Origin: Tyto alba
Taxonomy: Eukaryota > Chordata > Aves > Strigiformes > Tytonidae
Assembly: GCF_018691265.1 (NCBI RefSeq)
Contig: NW_024881276.1
Span: 3,472,001-3,536,000, forward strand
DNA: 64,000 nucleotides
Direction: 5' to 3'
Made by a program: the position numbers and the translations under genes. The notes beneath the pieces are model-generated. The model saw only the letters and a list, made by a program, of their open reading frames with translations. It was not told where the DNA came from and ran no database searches. Of the stretch, positions 49,338-60,739 are shown in pieces (position 1 is the stretch's first letter; each line of letters begins with the position of its first letter).

Positions 49338-49440
49338 CTGTTTTCTGAACTGCTGAACTCTAAGATGATATCAAACAATTTTTCCTTGTGCTGGAAAGTG
49401 TGTATGTATTCGTTGTATCCTTGTGAAATTCATGCATTTT

Positions 49441-49668
49441 CATAGAATCATAGGATCATAGAGTATCTCAAGTGGGAAGGGACCCATAAAGATCATCAAC
49501 TCCAACTCCCTGCTCCTCACAGAACTACCTAAAACTGAACCATATGACTAAGACCATCATCCAAATTCTCCTTGAACTCTGACAGTCAGTGCTGTGACCA
49601 CTTCCCTGGTGAGCCTGTTCCAGCGGTTGATCACCCTCTCAATGAACAACCTTTAATGTCCCATGTTG
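49441..49668 (-). mobile_element. CR1 LINE 3' end, 5'-truncated
   Basis: The segment starts with the reversed CR1 tail CATAGAATCATAGGATCATA. It continues GAAGGGACCCATAAAGATCA, the complement of the conserved CR1 3' untranslated region, and ends in degenerate ORF2 C-terminal sequence near 49668. The wording differs from the copy at 62034, so it belongs to another CR1 subfamily. It has no target duplication, as is normal for CR1. Confidence 0.88.
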
Positions 49669-51948
49669 TTAAATATCTCCAGCTCAGCACAACAGGCAAC
49701 TTTTATTCCCCAAATCTGGAAAAGAAACCCGAAAGAGCAAATGCTATGAAGGAGAAAAAAGGGTGAGTGTTGAGATAATATTAATTTTGAGAAAAAATAT
49801 TTTTTCTGAGTTTATATATCTTCTGTTTCATTTTAAGCACCAATGCCTGTAATACAGAGTTCTTTTTTGATGATTGTATGCTTCTGAGAAAAATACATTC
49901 ACTATTAATATTTCAATATTAGAATACAACTATTAAAATGTTAACTTCATTAGTAACCTATCAAGGAATTATTTACCACTCTCTTCCCTCTTCAGAAATA
50001 TACAGAAGGCACCTCTGCTGCATTTATTTAAGCATAAACACAATGCTCAGTGATGATCAGTTTTCACAGTTGTAACAAAATCATGAGACGGTGCTTGTAT
50101 GAAATGAAAAATTATCTCCAAACGACAACACAATGTGCAGAGCACTGAGAATCCCACTCTAGAACAAAGAGAGCAGCTGATCAACTGGTGTCAATTTAAT
50201 AGAAAATTGTAACACTGAAATAGAGATTCAGGAGGGCCAGTTTGAACAGTTAGAGGAATTGATGTGAAAATGTTAAGCTCCTGGTTGACTGCTTGGGCTT
50301 AAATGTCCCATTTCTCCTCTGCAACAGGCACCGCTATATCTCTCCCAGTTGGCAGTTCTCACCTCCAGTGGTCCTTTCTGAACATTGGTCTAATACACCA
50401 AGTGCTGTCAGCAAGGGCGGGGGATGCCACAAGGCCACATCTGCTTCACACACGCATCCTGGGTCCCATTCGGCCACTCATCATTTTCTTATCCCCCACC
50501 TTCCCCCTTCCCATGCAACATGCGCCAAGGGGACCTTAGGAGGCTTTTTAGAGCATCCTTGATTGGTCCTTCATGGGCAGAATTGAAAAGTTCCCACTGG
50601 TCTTTACGTCTCAGAGGCGGTGTAACTCACCATGTTTGTAAGTACGGCAGGGTCTCGAACATCTTCTCTGTCTTCGCCCACCAAACTGCGGTTCCCATGC
50701 TGACAACTACAGCCATTATTATTGTTACCTCAATTTCCCTCACCCTAAAGTAATATAACCCAATTTCATCCTCCTTCCCTCCTCCACAACAGTGGTTTTT
50801 ACTGAGATCAGAGACGCCAATCCAAGCCTAATAAACATTAGCAGCACTGGAGCCTAATTTTTCGTGAACAGACCCCTTATTTAGTTAGATTCTTTTGTCA
50901 CGTCATCCATCACAACCATCAGTTTTAGACAGTTCCTGTGATTTGGTTACACTTAATGCATCAGCTCAGCTAATTATGTGGCCTTGTACACACAACAAAA
51001 GTTTTGTCTTATTTGCTGTTTGCTGAGTTAGCATTTTATGACTAAGCACCGATGACCGTCAGTATATGGCTGCCTGACAAAGAGGAAAATAGTCACTTAC
51101 ACCATGTCACATTAGAAATGGAGATCGTTCAAGGGAAATAAACCACTCAGCTGAGAATTGTTAAATAGCTTTGTTTACAGGGTGAAAAATCATATAAAGC
51201 AGAAGTCCCTATTTTGCCAAATGTAAACCAATAACAAAAATAAACTTAAAACCAAACCAAACTTCTCCCTTGCATACTACTTGGTAATTTGGTTTGGTGC
51301 TAACTTGCTTAATCAGGAAACTCAATTAAAAAATGTTAATTTTATGTTGAAAAATCATCATGTCCTTTGCAACCTTTCCACATTTCAGCCAACACTGTCC
51401 TTTGTCAGGCTTATATAGTCTTGAATTTATTTTGACAAAGTCTAATGCTGTCCAAACTGCCAGAGGTACTTAAGTTGGCTACTAATACCCAAAGTAATAA
51501 AGGCTGTTCTTCAGCATGGACTGCATGATCTTTATTAAGATTGATGACTAAACAGTAAGTAACTAGATGAAATGAAGCTTTTTATATATACTGTGTATAC
51601 ACATACAAATTCAAATGTACATTCATACAAGCATTCATTTGTAGAAAAAAGCCTGTTCATTTCCTCCCAAGAAAAAACAGAACTCATGCCAAATAATCTT
51701 TCTAGAAAGGACTATATTGTGTTAGCAGAGAAATCAGTTGCATTCTCAGCACTGTGAGAAATTCACGTATAAACCATTACAGAGGAGCAAACATATGAGG
51801 AACATCTTAACAACTGGATTTCCCAACTGCTTCCAGCACCTAAAGGTGTGAGCAGACCTTAAGGAGGACTTTCAAAAGTGTTTAACCAGCTTCACTCTCT
51901 AATGGGCTTTTGTTACATCTAGGAGGTGACTACTTCAGGTTTAGATAA
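49669..51948. other. intergenic DNA, no gene recognised
   Basis: Single-copy DNA between a CR1 piece and the first solo LTR. Frames up to 109 codons near 50293-50753 lack any recognised domain. Confidence 0.5.
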
Positions 51949-51953
51949 TCATA
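51949..51953. repeat. target-site duplication of LTR copy 1 (left)
   Basis: TCATA directly before the LTR, repeated at 53047-53051 directly after it. Confidence 0.9.
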
Positions 51954-53046
51954 TGTTGTGGTTTGAGCCTGGTTGGCAGCCAAACTCACTCACAGTTGCA
52001 GCTGCTCACTCCTCCCTTCTCTTCCAGTGATGAGAAGGAACAAATGAGCCAGGCTTGGCGTTAGAGATAGGACAGGGAGGGGGAAATCACTCTTTATAGT
52101 CACAGGCAAAAGCCAGACTCGTTAGGGGAAGGAAAAATAGAATATACATTTATTACAGACACTAACGATAACAACACTTAACAGAGTAGGACAGTGAGAA
52201 GCATTGCCACATCTTGAGAACACCTTCCCCCCACCCCTCCCTTCTTCCCGGGCTCAGCTCTGCTCCTGATATCTCTACCTCCTCCCCCAGTGGCGCAGGG
52301 GCAGGGAATGGGATGTGCAGTCAGTGCTGCTGCTTCTTCCATCTTCGGTGGGGTGAGCTTCTGGAATTTGTTCCTCCTGCTCCATCGTGGTCCCCCTCTC
52401 ACAGGAGACAGTCCTCCACAAACTTTCTTCGACATGAGTCCCTCCCACGAGCCGCAACGTTTCCTTACACTGCTCTAGTGTGGGACACCAACTTTCTCCA
52501 ACTGGATTCCCTCCCATGGGCTGCAGCCCTTCCCGAGCTGCTCTGGTGTGGGACACCCCCACATGCTGCCATCCTCCCAGAGATGAACTACAACAGTGGG
52601 GTCTGCTTCTTCCCACAAGATCCTGGCCTTCTTCTGGAACAGCACCTTAGTCAGCCATAAGAAACGAAACACAGGCCATAAATCAGTGTCTGCTCCACCG
52701 TAGATGTCCATGGGTGGCAGGGGGGGGGCTGCCCTGCCGTCTCCCCACAGGATACAGGGGGGTCTCTGCTCCGGCACACCTCCCCCCTCCTTTCTTCCTC
52801 CGTTCTTCCACTGACCTTGGTGTTCACGCAGCTGCAGCAACTCCTCCTCACCAGTCCCACTGCTCCTCACCACGTCCCTTCTTAAATATGTTATCGCAGA
52901 GGCGCAGCTGATGGGCTCAGTTTTGGTGCAGAGGTGGAGCTGATTTGGAGCTGGGGGAGCTTCTAGAAGCTTCTCACAGGGGGCCACCCCTATAGCCCCC
53001 TCCCGGTGCCACCAAAAAACCCCACCACTCACTCAAACCCAGGACA
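51954..53046 (-). mobile_element. solo LTR of an endogenous retrovirus, copy 1
   Basis: A 1,093-bp long terminal repeat, read on the minus strand. It begins TGTCCTGGGTTTGAGTGAGT (at 53046) and ends AAACCACAACA (at 51954), so it has canonical TG...CA ends. It is flanked by the direct repeat TCATA at 51949-51953 and 53047-53051, the 5-bp host duplication made by integrase. No internal retroviral sequence remains, so the provirus recombined between its two LTRs. A polyadenylation signal, TTTATT on the plus strand (AATAAA on the minus), lies at 52149-52154 in the 3' part. The GC-rich middle contains a 67-bp imperfect tandem duplication shared with copies 2 and 3. Retroviral class is uncertain; a 5-bp duplication fits ERVL or some class I elements. 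Confidence 0.93.
52149..52154 (-). terminator. LTR polyadenylation signal AATAAA (copy 1)
   Basis: AATAAA on the minus strand within the LTR, in the same place as in copies 2 and 3. It would end retroviral transcripts. Confidence 0.7.
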
Positions 53047-53051
53047 TCATA
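53047..53051. repeat. target-site duplication of LTR copy 1 (right)
   Basis: TCATA, matching 51949-51953. Confidence 0.9.
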
Positions 53052-53922
53052 TTAGCAAGTTTGTCCTCACTGCATTTTGGAGAGTATTATGCAGTTTAAC
53101 AGTGGGCAGCACCTCAGAAATGATAAAAAAAAAAAAAAGAATCAAGCCATTTGTCCACAACATTTAGGGCTGAAAATCTATTGTGAACCTACTTGCACAA
53201 TAACCCTGTTGTACACTCTTCTACCTGAAGTTTTTATGTAGCTGAGAAATATCATTATTTGTCTGGCAAGCTAATCTAGCCTTTATTCAGAAGAAAGTAA
53301 AATGATCTTCTGACCTTAGACTTGTCTCTTCCAACTCCTGTGGGATTAAATAGCCAGATGCAGACCAGGCATTGCCAGCTTGATGCAGGACTGAATGATG
53401 AGCTCCTTCAGCCCCTGTGGTTGAGCAGATCTGTGCCAACTGATACTATCTGCAGTGAAGCCAATTTTAACTTCTTTTAAATGATTATAGTAAGCTTTGA
53501 ACCAACTCGTTTCACAACTTTAAGGCAGATTTTGAAAATCAGTTAACCTAGCAGAGAGATGTAATCATAAGGGAGCTTGGCAAAGCAGTCAGCTACTGAG
53601 ATTCTGGCAGAATACCCACATTTACTGGGGAGACCTCAGATCTACCTGATGTTCATTATAAAATGTATCTGAAAGCTCCTGTAATGTTTCACAACAGTGG
53701 TATCACAGGTGGCCCTGGCAGTAACACAATTACAGACTTCTGCAAGCTTTCCCTGGAAGCTGGGGCTTTCAGCCACTTTAAACTTTTTCTCACTGCCCGC
53801 TGCCCAGACTTTCACACCCCCTCAGTCAGAAATTTGAGGACGTCTGATGGAGACAGTTCAGCATGAGAATTGCTGTAAAACATTTTTCAAAAATTTGAAA
53901 ATAGAACTATCTTTCCTTCTTC
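53052..53922. other. host DNA between LTR copies 1 and 2
   Basis: About 0.87 kb of single-copy DNA with an A14 run at 53125-53138. No retroviral internal sequence is present, which supports two independent solo LTRs rather than one rearranged provirus. Confidence 0.7.
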
Positions 53923-53927
53923 CAGTC
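53923..53927. repeat. target-site duplication of LTR copy 2 (left)
   Basis: CAGTC immediately before the TG of the LTR, repeated at 54998-55002. Confidence 0.9.
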
Positions 53928-54415
53928 TGTCCTGGGTTTGAGTGAGTGGTGGGGGTTTTTGGTGGCAGGGGAGGGGGCTGTAGGGGCGACCCCCTGTGAG
54001 AAGGTTCTCGAAGCTCCCCCAGCTCCAAGTCAGCTCCACCTCTGCACCAAAACTGAGCCAATGAACTGCACCTCTGCAATAACATATTTAGGAAGGGACC
54101 TGGGAGATGGAGTCGGACTTTTGAAGAGGAGTTACAACATCTGCATGAACACCAGGGTCAGCGGAGGAGTGGAGGAAGAAAGGAAGGGGAGGTGTGGCGG
54201 AGCAGAGACCCCCCTGTATCCTGTGGGGAGACGGCAGGGCGGCCCCCCCTGCCATCCATGGAGATCTGCAGTGGAGCAGACACTGATTTATGGCCTGGGT
54301 GGGGCCTGACTAAGGTGCTGTGCCAGAAGAAGGCCAGGATCTTGTGGGATCTTGTAGCCCCCACTGTTGTAGTTCAGTGCTGGGAGGATTGCAGCATGCG
54401 GGGGAGTCCCACGCC

Positions 54416-54549
54416 GGAGCAGCTCGGGAAGGGCTGCAGCCGTGGGAGGGAATCCAGTCGGAGGAAGTTGGTGACCCATGACGGAGCAGTGTGGGGAATG
54501 CTGCGGCCCATGGGAGGGACTCATGTCGGAGAAAGTTTGTGGAGGACTG
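54416..54549 (+). repeat. 67-bp imperfect tandem duplication inside LTR copy 2
   Basis: Two units beginning GGAGCAG at 54416 and 54483 share GGGAGGGA...TCGGAG.AAGTT with substitutions. The same duplication is present in copies 1 and 3, so it predates their spread. Such repeats in the 5' part of an LTR often act as enhancers, which here is inference. Confidence 0.65.
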
Positions 54550-54797
54550 TCTCCTGTGAGAGGGGGACCACGATGGAGCAGGAGGAGCAAATTCCAGAAG
54601 CTCCCCCCACCGAAGATGGCTGAAGTGGCATCACTGCCTGCACCCCCCATTCCCTGCCCCTGCACCGCTGGGGGAGGAGGTAGAGATATCGGGAGCAGAG
54701 CTGAGCCCAGGAAGAAGGGAGGGGTGGGGGGAAGGTGTTCTCAAGATGTGGCAAAGCTTCTCACTGTCCTACTCTGTTATGTGTTGTTAGTGTCTGT

Positions 54798-54803
54798 AAT
54801 AAA
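54798..54803 (+). terminator. LTR polyadenylation signal AATAAA (copy 2)
   Basis: AATAAA followed by TGTATGG and a T run, a typical downstream GU/U-rich element. Confidence 0.75.
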
Positions 54804-54997
54804 TGTATGGTTTTTTTTTTCTTCCCCTAACAAGCCTGCCTTTTGCTCATGACCACAATGGGTGATCTGCCCCTCCTGGTCCTATCTCGAATCCCAAGCC
54901 TGGCTCGTTTGTCCCTTCTCATTGCTGGAAGAGAAGGGATGAGTGAGAGTGAGTGGCTGTGTGGTGCTCAATTGCCCTCTGAGCTCAAAATACAACA

Positions 54998-55002
54998 CAG
55001 TC
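54998..55002. repeat. target-site duplication of LTR copy 2 (right)
   Basis: CAGTC, matching 53923-53927. Confidence 0.9.
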
Positions 55003-58000
55003 TGTGAAAATGGCTTGAAATTCTAAAGAAAATATTATTCTACCTAAGAAATAATTATTATTTTTCTTGTGGAAATAAGAAAATCAATTCATATATGCTC
55101 AAGCTATAAAACTCTAGAAATCATCTCTGTGGAATTTCTTAATAGGTTGGCTCCTCTAATCTCTGAGTAACCATGTACACATGCTTATGAAAATAAGGCT
55201 CATATGAACTCCAGCCTCAAAGAAGTCTTTACCTTTGTTTTCCGTACGGTATGCTCAATACCCACAGCAGCACTTTCTGCCTGCCAGCTCTGCTCACCTT
55301 GCTCAGCTTCTGAGGAATATAAAGGTTTCTTGGACTCCACATTTGCATACAGGCTGACCTGTGTTTTATTTCACTCACAGAGCTAACAGTACTGATGCAA
55401 GAGAAGGATTAATGTTCATGCAATGTCACAGAGTTTTCAGTGGTGTCAAAAGCGGTAGTCCTTCTGGTTCACCCACAAATTTACCAGGTTACATTGGATA
55501 AAGAAATTAGGGAAACCCTGGCATTTCTTAAGGTGGGAGCTAGTAATTTTCTACCTGTAACATCAAGAAATTTGTTTCATATTCTACATTTATGCTTATC
55601 ACACCACAATATACTTAATAAAGAAATGTTACGATTATCAAGTCACAATACAAAGAGAGAAATAAGAGAATTAGTGACCTGTGTGCATGCATTATGATGC
55701 AGTCTTTAATTACACAGCCATGTCCATCCGCAGGATCCCCTGCCTCACTCAGTGCACAAGGCAGACTGTGCTCACAAAATGAGCAGCCATGCAGTATTTC
55801 TTTCTATTCTCATCATTTAATAAATGTCCCCATGCTTATTTTTCTGCATACCATCCAAAACTTGCACTGAATACATAATTATTCATTTCCTAATGGGCTT
55901 TTCCCTGGTGCTTTTTTTTTTTTTTTTTTTTTTTTTTTTTCATAGTATCCTACTTATTAACAGAAGTTAATGAATTTATCTTCATAATGTCCCTGTGGTA
56001 TCATTCTCCCCATTTTACAGATAGGGAATTATCAAAAGTGCCAGCTAATTTGGGGTAGTAATTTGAGATGCCTAAGGTCTGATTTCACACAGTATATAGC
56101 AGTATGTATGCTCAGAGTAGTACTCCTATTTATCTTAGTGACTGCTGCAAAAGCTTGTCAGTTCTTCAAAACAAGATTGCAGGATCACAAGTTGTATGTC
56201 CAAAATGTGAGAACAGAAAACTCATATGATTTTCTTAGAAAATCTCTGTCAAAGACAGAATGGAATCTGTTTTTTTTTCAGGAACATTCAGTGACTTTTA
56301 TCACAATCCTTTTTGTTCATCTGCCTCATACAGTGCCCATCTCCAAAGCATCAAGTGATCTTCAGTCACGACATAAAACTGATTCACTTCCCAAGCAGTG
56401 TTCATCCTATATTTTTAATGAAGTGGGAGTCTTATGATCTTTAATTTCAATCCTCAGGCATAACACATATTCATATAGTGATGAATTAAACTTAACTTTA
56501 TTTGGACATTTTCTAATGTTGGTCTGCTAGGAAATTTTGCAGTTTAAAGGTTCTTTCAATGCAGCCTTGTGGCTTAGAACTAATTAATTTGAACACGGAG
56601 GATGTAGGGGGAAAAAAAAAAAAAAAAATAGAACGGCGCCCGTATATACATGTGTTCCCACACAAGCAAACTCACTGAAGCAGAAAGAAGCAGAAACAGA
56701 GTTGCTGGGCGTGCAGAGCAGCATTTCATCCTTCAAAGTATGGTGGAAACTGGAAAAGGGAGGAAACACTTGCTGTGTGGACCTCCCACTAGAGGGGGGT
56801 GGAGGAACACATTTGACCAGTGACTTTGGAACCTCATGAAAAAGCAGAAATGTTGAGATTCAAAAGCTGTTGACTATACACAGGTGTAATTATTAATGGG
56901 TGTGGATGTATTGAGAGAGCAGTAGGAGAACTTTGGCACTCTAATTTTCCTCTTTCCCTATACACGTGTACTATATGTTCTTGATCACAGGATAGGTATG
57001 TAGTACATCCATCATTCCTCCATTGGATATAGCTGTACCCGGCTCTCCTCTATCCAGGTCCTAAGGACAATATGTGATAATGGATACAATATATTCTGTG
57101 TTCCCGCTCCTCCCTAGCTCCAGGTCTTCCTTCCTTCATTGTTTTTTCCCTCTGGCGTCTTGTCTCACCAATTATTATCTGCTCTTAATGTTCCTCCGTA
57201 ATGATTTTCCATCTCTGAGATGCATTTTCCATCTCTCAGCTCTGTTCAGCTCTTCACACCTTCTTTTTCACCACATCCCTTTCAAGCCTCTACCCCTCGC
57301 TCCTCCATCCCATCTTCCCACTCCTCTCCTCGTTTCCTACTCCACTTCCAAGTGCAGTTCTCCCGTGGGATGCTGCAGGGACGGAAGGATGTGGTGTCGG
57401 CTCAGAGTGGGCGCGTGTGGGGGCCGTGACCAACACTGACAGAGCCGGCTTTGCTGCGCTTGGGATGGAGCTGCCCAAAGAGTGGCAGCCGCGTGGCCAA
57501 GCAGCCTCCCACTTAGTTGTGAGTCTGGCAAGACTCTACAAAGTGTGTATGAGGATTCAAAGAGGTAGGAGGTGTATAGTATTTCACAAGTTTTGACTTG
57601 TCCAGATTTGGGAAAATTTACACAGCGTAAGGCATGGTCCTTATATGAATGTGATTTTTTTTACAAATTTGGTAGGAGCCAGAACACTTCCGAGGCACAA
57701 TTTTCTGTTTTCCTCTTCTGTTTGTAATGTGATCTAAATAATATTTTATGTACTATCATTCTCAGAAGTAGCTACACCATTTATACTGAATAGCAAAGTA
57801 ACCCCTGTTACTCAAAAACCTTAAAAACAAAAAAGCATAATGGAAACAGAAACTTCCTACAGCGGTTCTATGGCATAGGGGTTTTCAGCTCTATAGCTGA
57901 AGTTTGCCAAGCTATAAACAGCTAGTGAGTTTTAAACTGTGTAGTGATGTGAATTTTAGCTAACACCACATCTCTTGCATACCTCCTGCACTATAAACCC

Positions 58001-59469
58001 ATTCTAACATTACCAGAGCTCCATTAGAAACTAAAGAAGACTTTTTGATCATATTTTGTGTAGTTACCACAAGCCATGAAATAATACCAGTGACAGATGT
58101 TTGCTTAAATAAGTTTTCAGTGAAGACCTGTCCATTGATGGCATGTTCTCGATTCCTGTGTTTAAAACTGGGTTTGACAAAATGCTCCATGCCTCACCAT
58201 AATAAACTACGTTGGTTCCTCTGTCACAGCAACATGATAAAGTAAGTGAAGTCATATAAGCAACGTATGCTTATGTCACTTATAACTAGGATATACTTCT
58301 GTAAGAGTGAGACCTGTCACACAAGTTACACTGAACATGCCATGGACTTATTGATCTTCTTTTTGGCCAGCAACTATTTTAATAAGCTTGAAAGATATTC
58401 CAGCTCTGATGTCATGGACCTGGTTTTAGATGGCCAAATATGGAGACAGACTCGTAAAAGTGGATATTCAGCTTTTAAAAATTTCTGAATGGTTATAAAA
58501 GCTTTGAAAAGATAAATTATTCAGATGAAAATATTTTCTGAATAACCCAGACCAGAAAAGTCCTGCCTCAAAAGAATTCAAGCAAAAATAATGTGGAATG
58601 TCTCTACCCACATTAAAAATATTAATATTTGGTATGTTTTCATTTACTATTATTTATTTTCATCTTTCAGAGGATTGTATTAAACTATAATAGTATTTTA
58701 TTTCTTGAGATCAAAAGAATCTGCATTTAATATTTCATAGGGGCAATTGTCCGTGTGGTCTCATATTATCTTATTGGAACATCAAAGCTTGGTTTAGATT
58801 TCTGTTAGTACCCCCCTGGGCAGATCCCATGTTCACATGGAAGCTATTGGTTGAGATTCAGGACCGACTTTCATGTGGGGGGGAGGAGAAAAAGACTATC
58901 TCATACCTATAAATGGACCACCGGGGCATGCTTTGAAGATGGGATGGAGGCAAAACATACACTATGTGTGAATGATTACTTAGGAACTTCTTTCATGTGA
59001 CTGCTGGGAAGAAGTTTTGTTTCTAATGGACAAACCTGATGATAGACCTGTGGAAAGCTGACATTTCCATATGCTTTCTTTGCTGTTTTGCCTATGAGTA
59101 TAGGCATGTTTTGATACACTCGTTAATGAATAGCTGTTGTATACAGGAATATCTTTTTTGGAAGATTTGTGCAACGGATATTGATGTTCATTGTATTTAT
59201 AACTTATAAGCCCCTGATAGTCCCTTTGTTTATATGGGACCATTTTCAATATGTATTTAACACGATTGTGTAGGGTTCCAGTCCCTCCTGTATAAAGAGC
59301 AAAACACAATAACCACATTGACAACTGCATTCCTGGACATTCGGGCAGGATTTATCACTTTCAAAGTCACCTATATAAAAGTTAGTGGACTAGTCTGAGC
59401 TGGCTCTCCTAGCTGCATTCTAGTCAACAGAGAGAAACAGGAACCGCCAAAAGTTATCCAAACTGACTT
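55003..59469. other. intergenic DNA, no gene recognised
   Basis: Single-copy DNA. Simple repeats are T29 at 55912-55940 and A17 at 56612-56628. A GC-richer spot at 57290-57520 opens short overlapping frames without domains. Confidence 0.55.
55912..55940. repeat. poly(T) tract, 29 bases
   Basis: Uninterrupted T29, a simple repeat. Confidence 0.9.
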
Positions 59470-59512
59470 AGATATCTCAGACGAGGTGAATTGATAGATA
59501 TCTGAGATATCT
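59470..59512. repeat. 12-bp perfect inverted repeat, 19-base loop
   Basis: AGATATCTCAGA (59470-59481) and TCTGAGATATCT (59501-59512) are perfect complements. It lies about 150 bp from LTR copy 3. Confidence 0.7.
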
Positions 59513-59654
59513 GTTGTTTTCCATAAGGAAACGCTAAATGATTTGCTTGAGTGGATGTGAGACAGCTAACACCTGGTCAACTCAGCAAGCTAAATGCCAT
59601 GCTTTCATACCCGTTTCCTTTTGGAGAGACTGCTAAGGACGTCACGATGTTTGT

Positions 59655-59659
59655 CTGGG
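59655..59659. repeat. target-site duplication of LTR copy 3 (left)
   Basis: CTGGG directly before the LTR, repeated at 60735-60739. Confidence 0.9.
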
Positions 59660-60734
59660 TGTCGTGGTTTAGGCCTGATTGGCAGCCAACCACAATGCAG
59701 CAGCTCTCTCTCCCTTCCCCTCTGGCAATGAGAAGGGACAGAGAGCCAGGCTTGGGGTTCGAGATAGGACTGGGATGGGGAAAAATCCCCCTTTTATGAT
59801 CACGAGCAAAAGGCAGACTCGTTAGGGGAATTAAAAAAAACAAACATACATTTATTACAGACACTAACAACACATAACAGAGTAAGACAGTGAGAAGCAT
59901 TGCCACATCTTGAGAACACCTTCCCCCCACCCCTCCCTTCTTCCCGGGCTCAGTTCTGCTCCCGATATCTCTGCCTCCTCCCCCAGTGGCACAGGGGCAG
60001 GGAATGGGGGGTGCAGTCAGCGCTGCCACTTCCTTCATCTTCGGTGAGGGGAGTGTCCGAAACTTGTTCCCCCTGCTCCATCGTGGTCCCCCTCTCACAG
60101 CAGACAGTCCTCCACAAACTTTCTCCGACTTGAATTCCTCCCACGGGCCGCAGCGTTCCCCACACTGCTCTGTCATGAGTCACCAACTTTCTCCGACTGG
60201 ATTCTCTCCCACGGCTGCAGCCCTTCCCGAGCTGCTCCGGCGTGGGACTCCCCCGCATGCTGCAATCCTCCCAGCACTGAATTACAACAGTAGGGCTGCC
60301 TTTTCCCATGAGACCCCGGCCTTCTTCGGGCACAGAACCTTGATCATATGAGCAGGAGCAACAGGCCATAAATCAATGTCTGCTCCACCGTAGATCTTCA
60401 TGGGTGGCAGGGGGGGCCGCCCTGCCGTCTCCCCACAGGATACAGGGGGGTCTCTGCTCCGGCACACCTCCCCCCCTCCTTTCTTCCTCCGTTCCTCCAC
60501 TGACCTTGGTGTTCACGCAGCTGCAGCAACTCCTCCTCACAAGTCCGACTGCCCGTCACCACATCCCTTCTTAAATACGTTATCGCAGAGGCACAGCTGA
60601 TGGGCTCAATTTCCCAAACAGAAGTGGAGCTGACGTGGAGCTGGGGGAGCTTCGAGAAGCTTCTCACAGGGGGCCGCCCCGATAGCTCCCTCCTCTGCCA
60701 CCAAAAATCTCCACCACTCACTCAACCCAGGACA
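59660..60734 (-). mobile_element. solo LTR of the same endogenous retrovirus, copy 3
   Basis: A 1,075-bp LTR read on the minus strand, from TGTCCTGGGTTGAGTGAGTG (at 60734) to CCTAAACCACGACA (at 59660), with CTGGG duplications on both sides. AATAAA (minus) lies at 59851-59856. The GC-rich centre and the 67-bp duplication match copies 1 and 2. A 199-codon frame (59577-60176, minus) runs out of the LTR into host DNA and is not a viral gene. No internal retroviral sequence remains. Its last ~80 bases resemble copy 1 more than copy 2. Confidence 0.93.
59851..59856 (-). terminator. LTR polyadenylation signal AATAAA (copy 3)
   Basis: AATAAA on the minus strand, in the same LTR position as in the other copies. 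Confidence 0.7.
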
Positions 60735-60739
60735 CTGGG
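60735..60739. repeat. target-site duplication of LTR copy 3 (right)
   Basis: CTGGG, matching 59655-59659. Confidence 0.9.

Larger units (their letters stand above)
53928..54997 (+). mobile_element. solo LTR of the same endogenous retrovirus, copy 2
   Basis: A 1,070-bp LTR in plus orientation, from TGTCCTGGGTTTGAGTGAGT to AAAATACAACA, with TG...CA ends and CAGTC duplications on both sides. AATAAA lies at 54798-54803, followed by a GT- and T-rich stretch, the usual polyadenylation layout. Two imperfect 67-bp units start at 54416 and 54483 (GGAGCAG...). Open frames at 53938-54309, 54192-54623 and 54478-54852 correspond to frames in the other copies, but none is complete, starts convincingly or matches a known viral protein. 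The 5' end faces that of copy 1 across 881 bp, so the two promoters would point away from each other. Confidence 0.93.

Noticed and set aside
51954..54997. One provirus with two LTRs (copies 1 and 2)
   Set aside because: The LTRs are in opposite orientation, have different target duplications and enclose host DNA without retroviral genes.
57074..57530. Overlapping frames in a GC-richer spot (to 121 codons)
   Set aside because: No domain, both strands equally open, and proline/serine-rich low complexity.
59577..60176. 199-codon minus-strand frame
   Set aside because: It crosses the 3' border of LTR copy 3 into host DNA, so it cannot be an original viral gene, and it has no recognisable domain.
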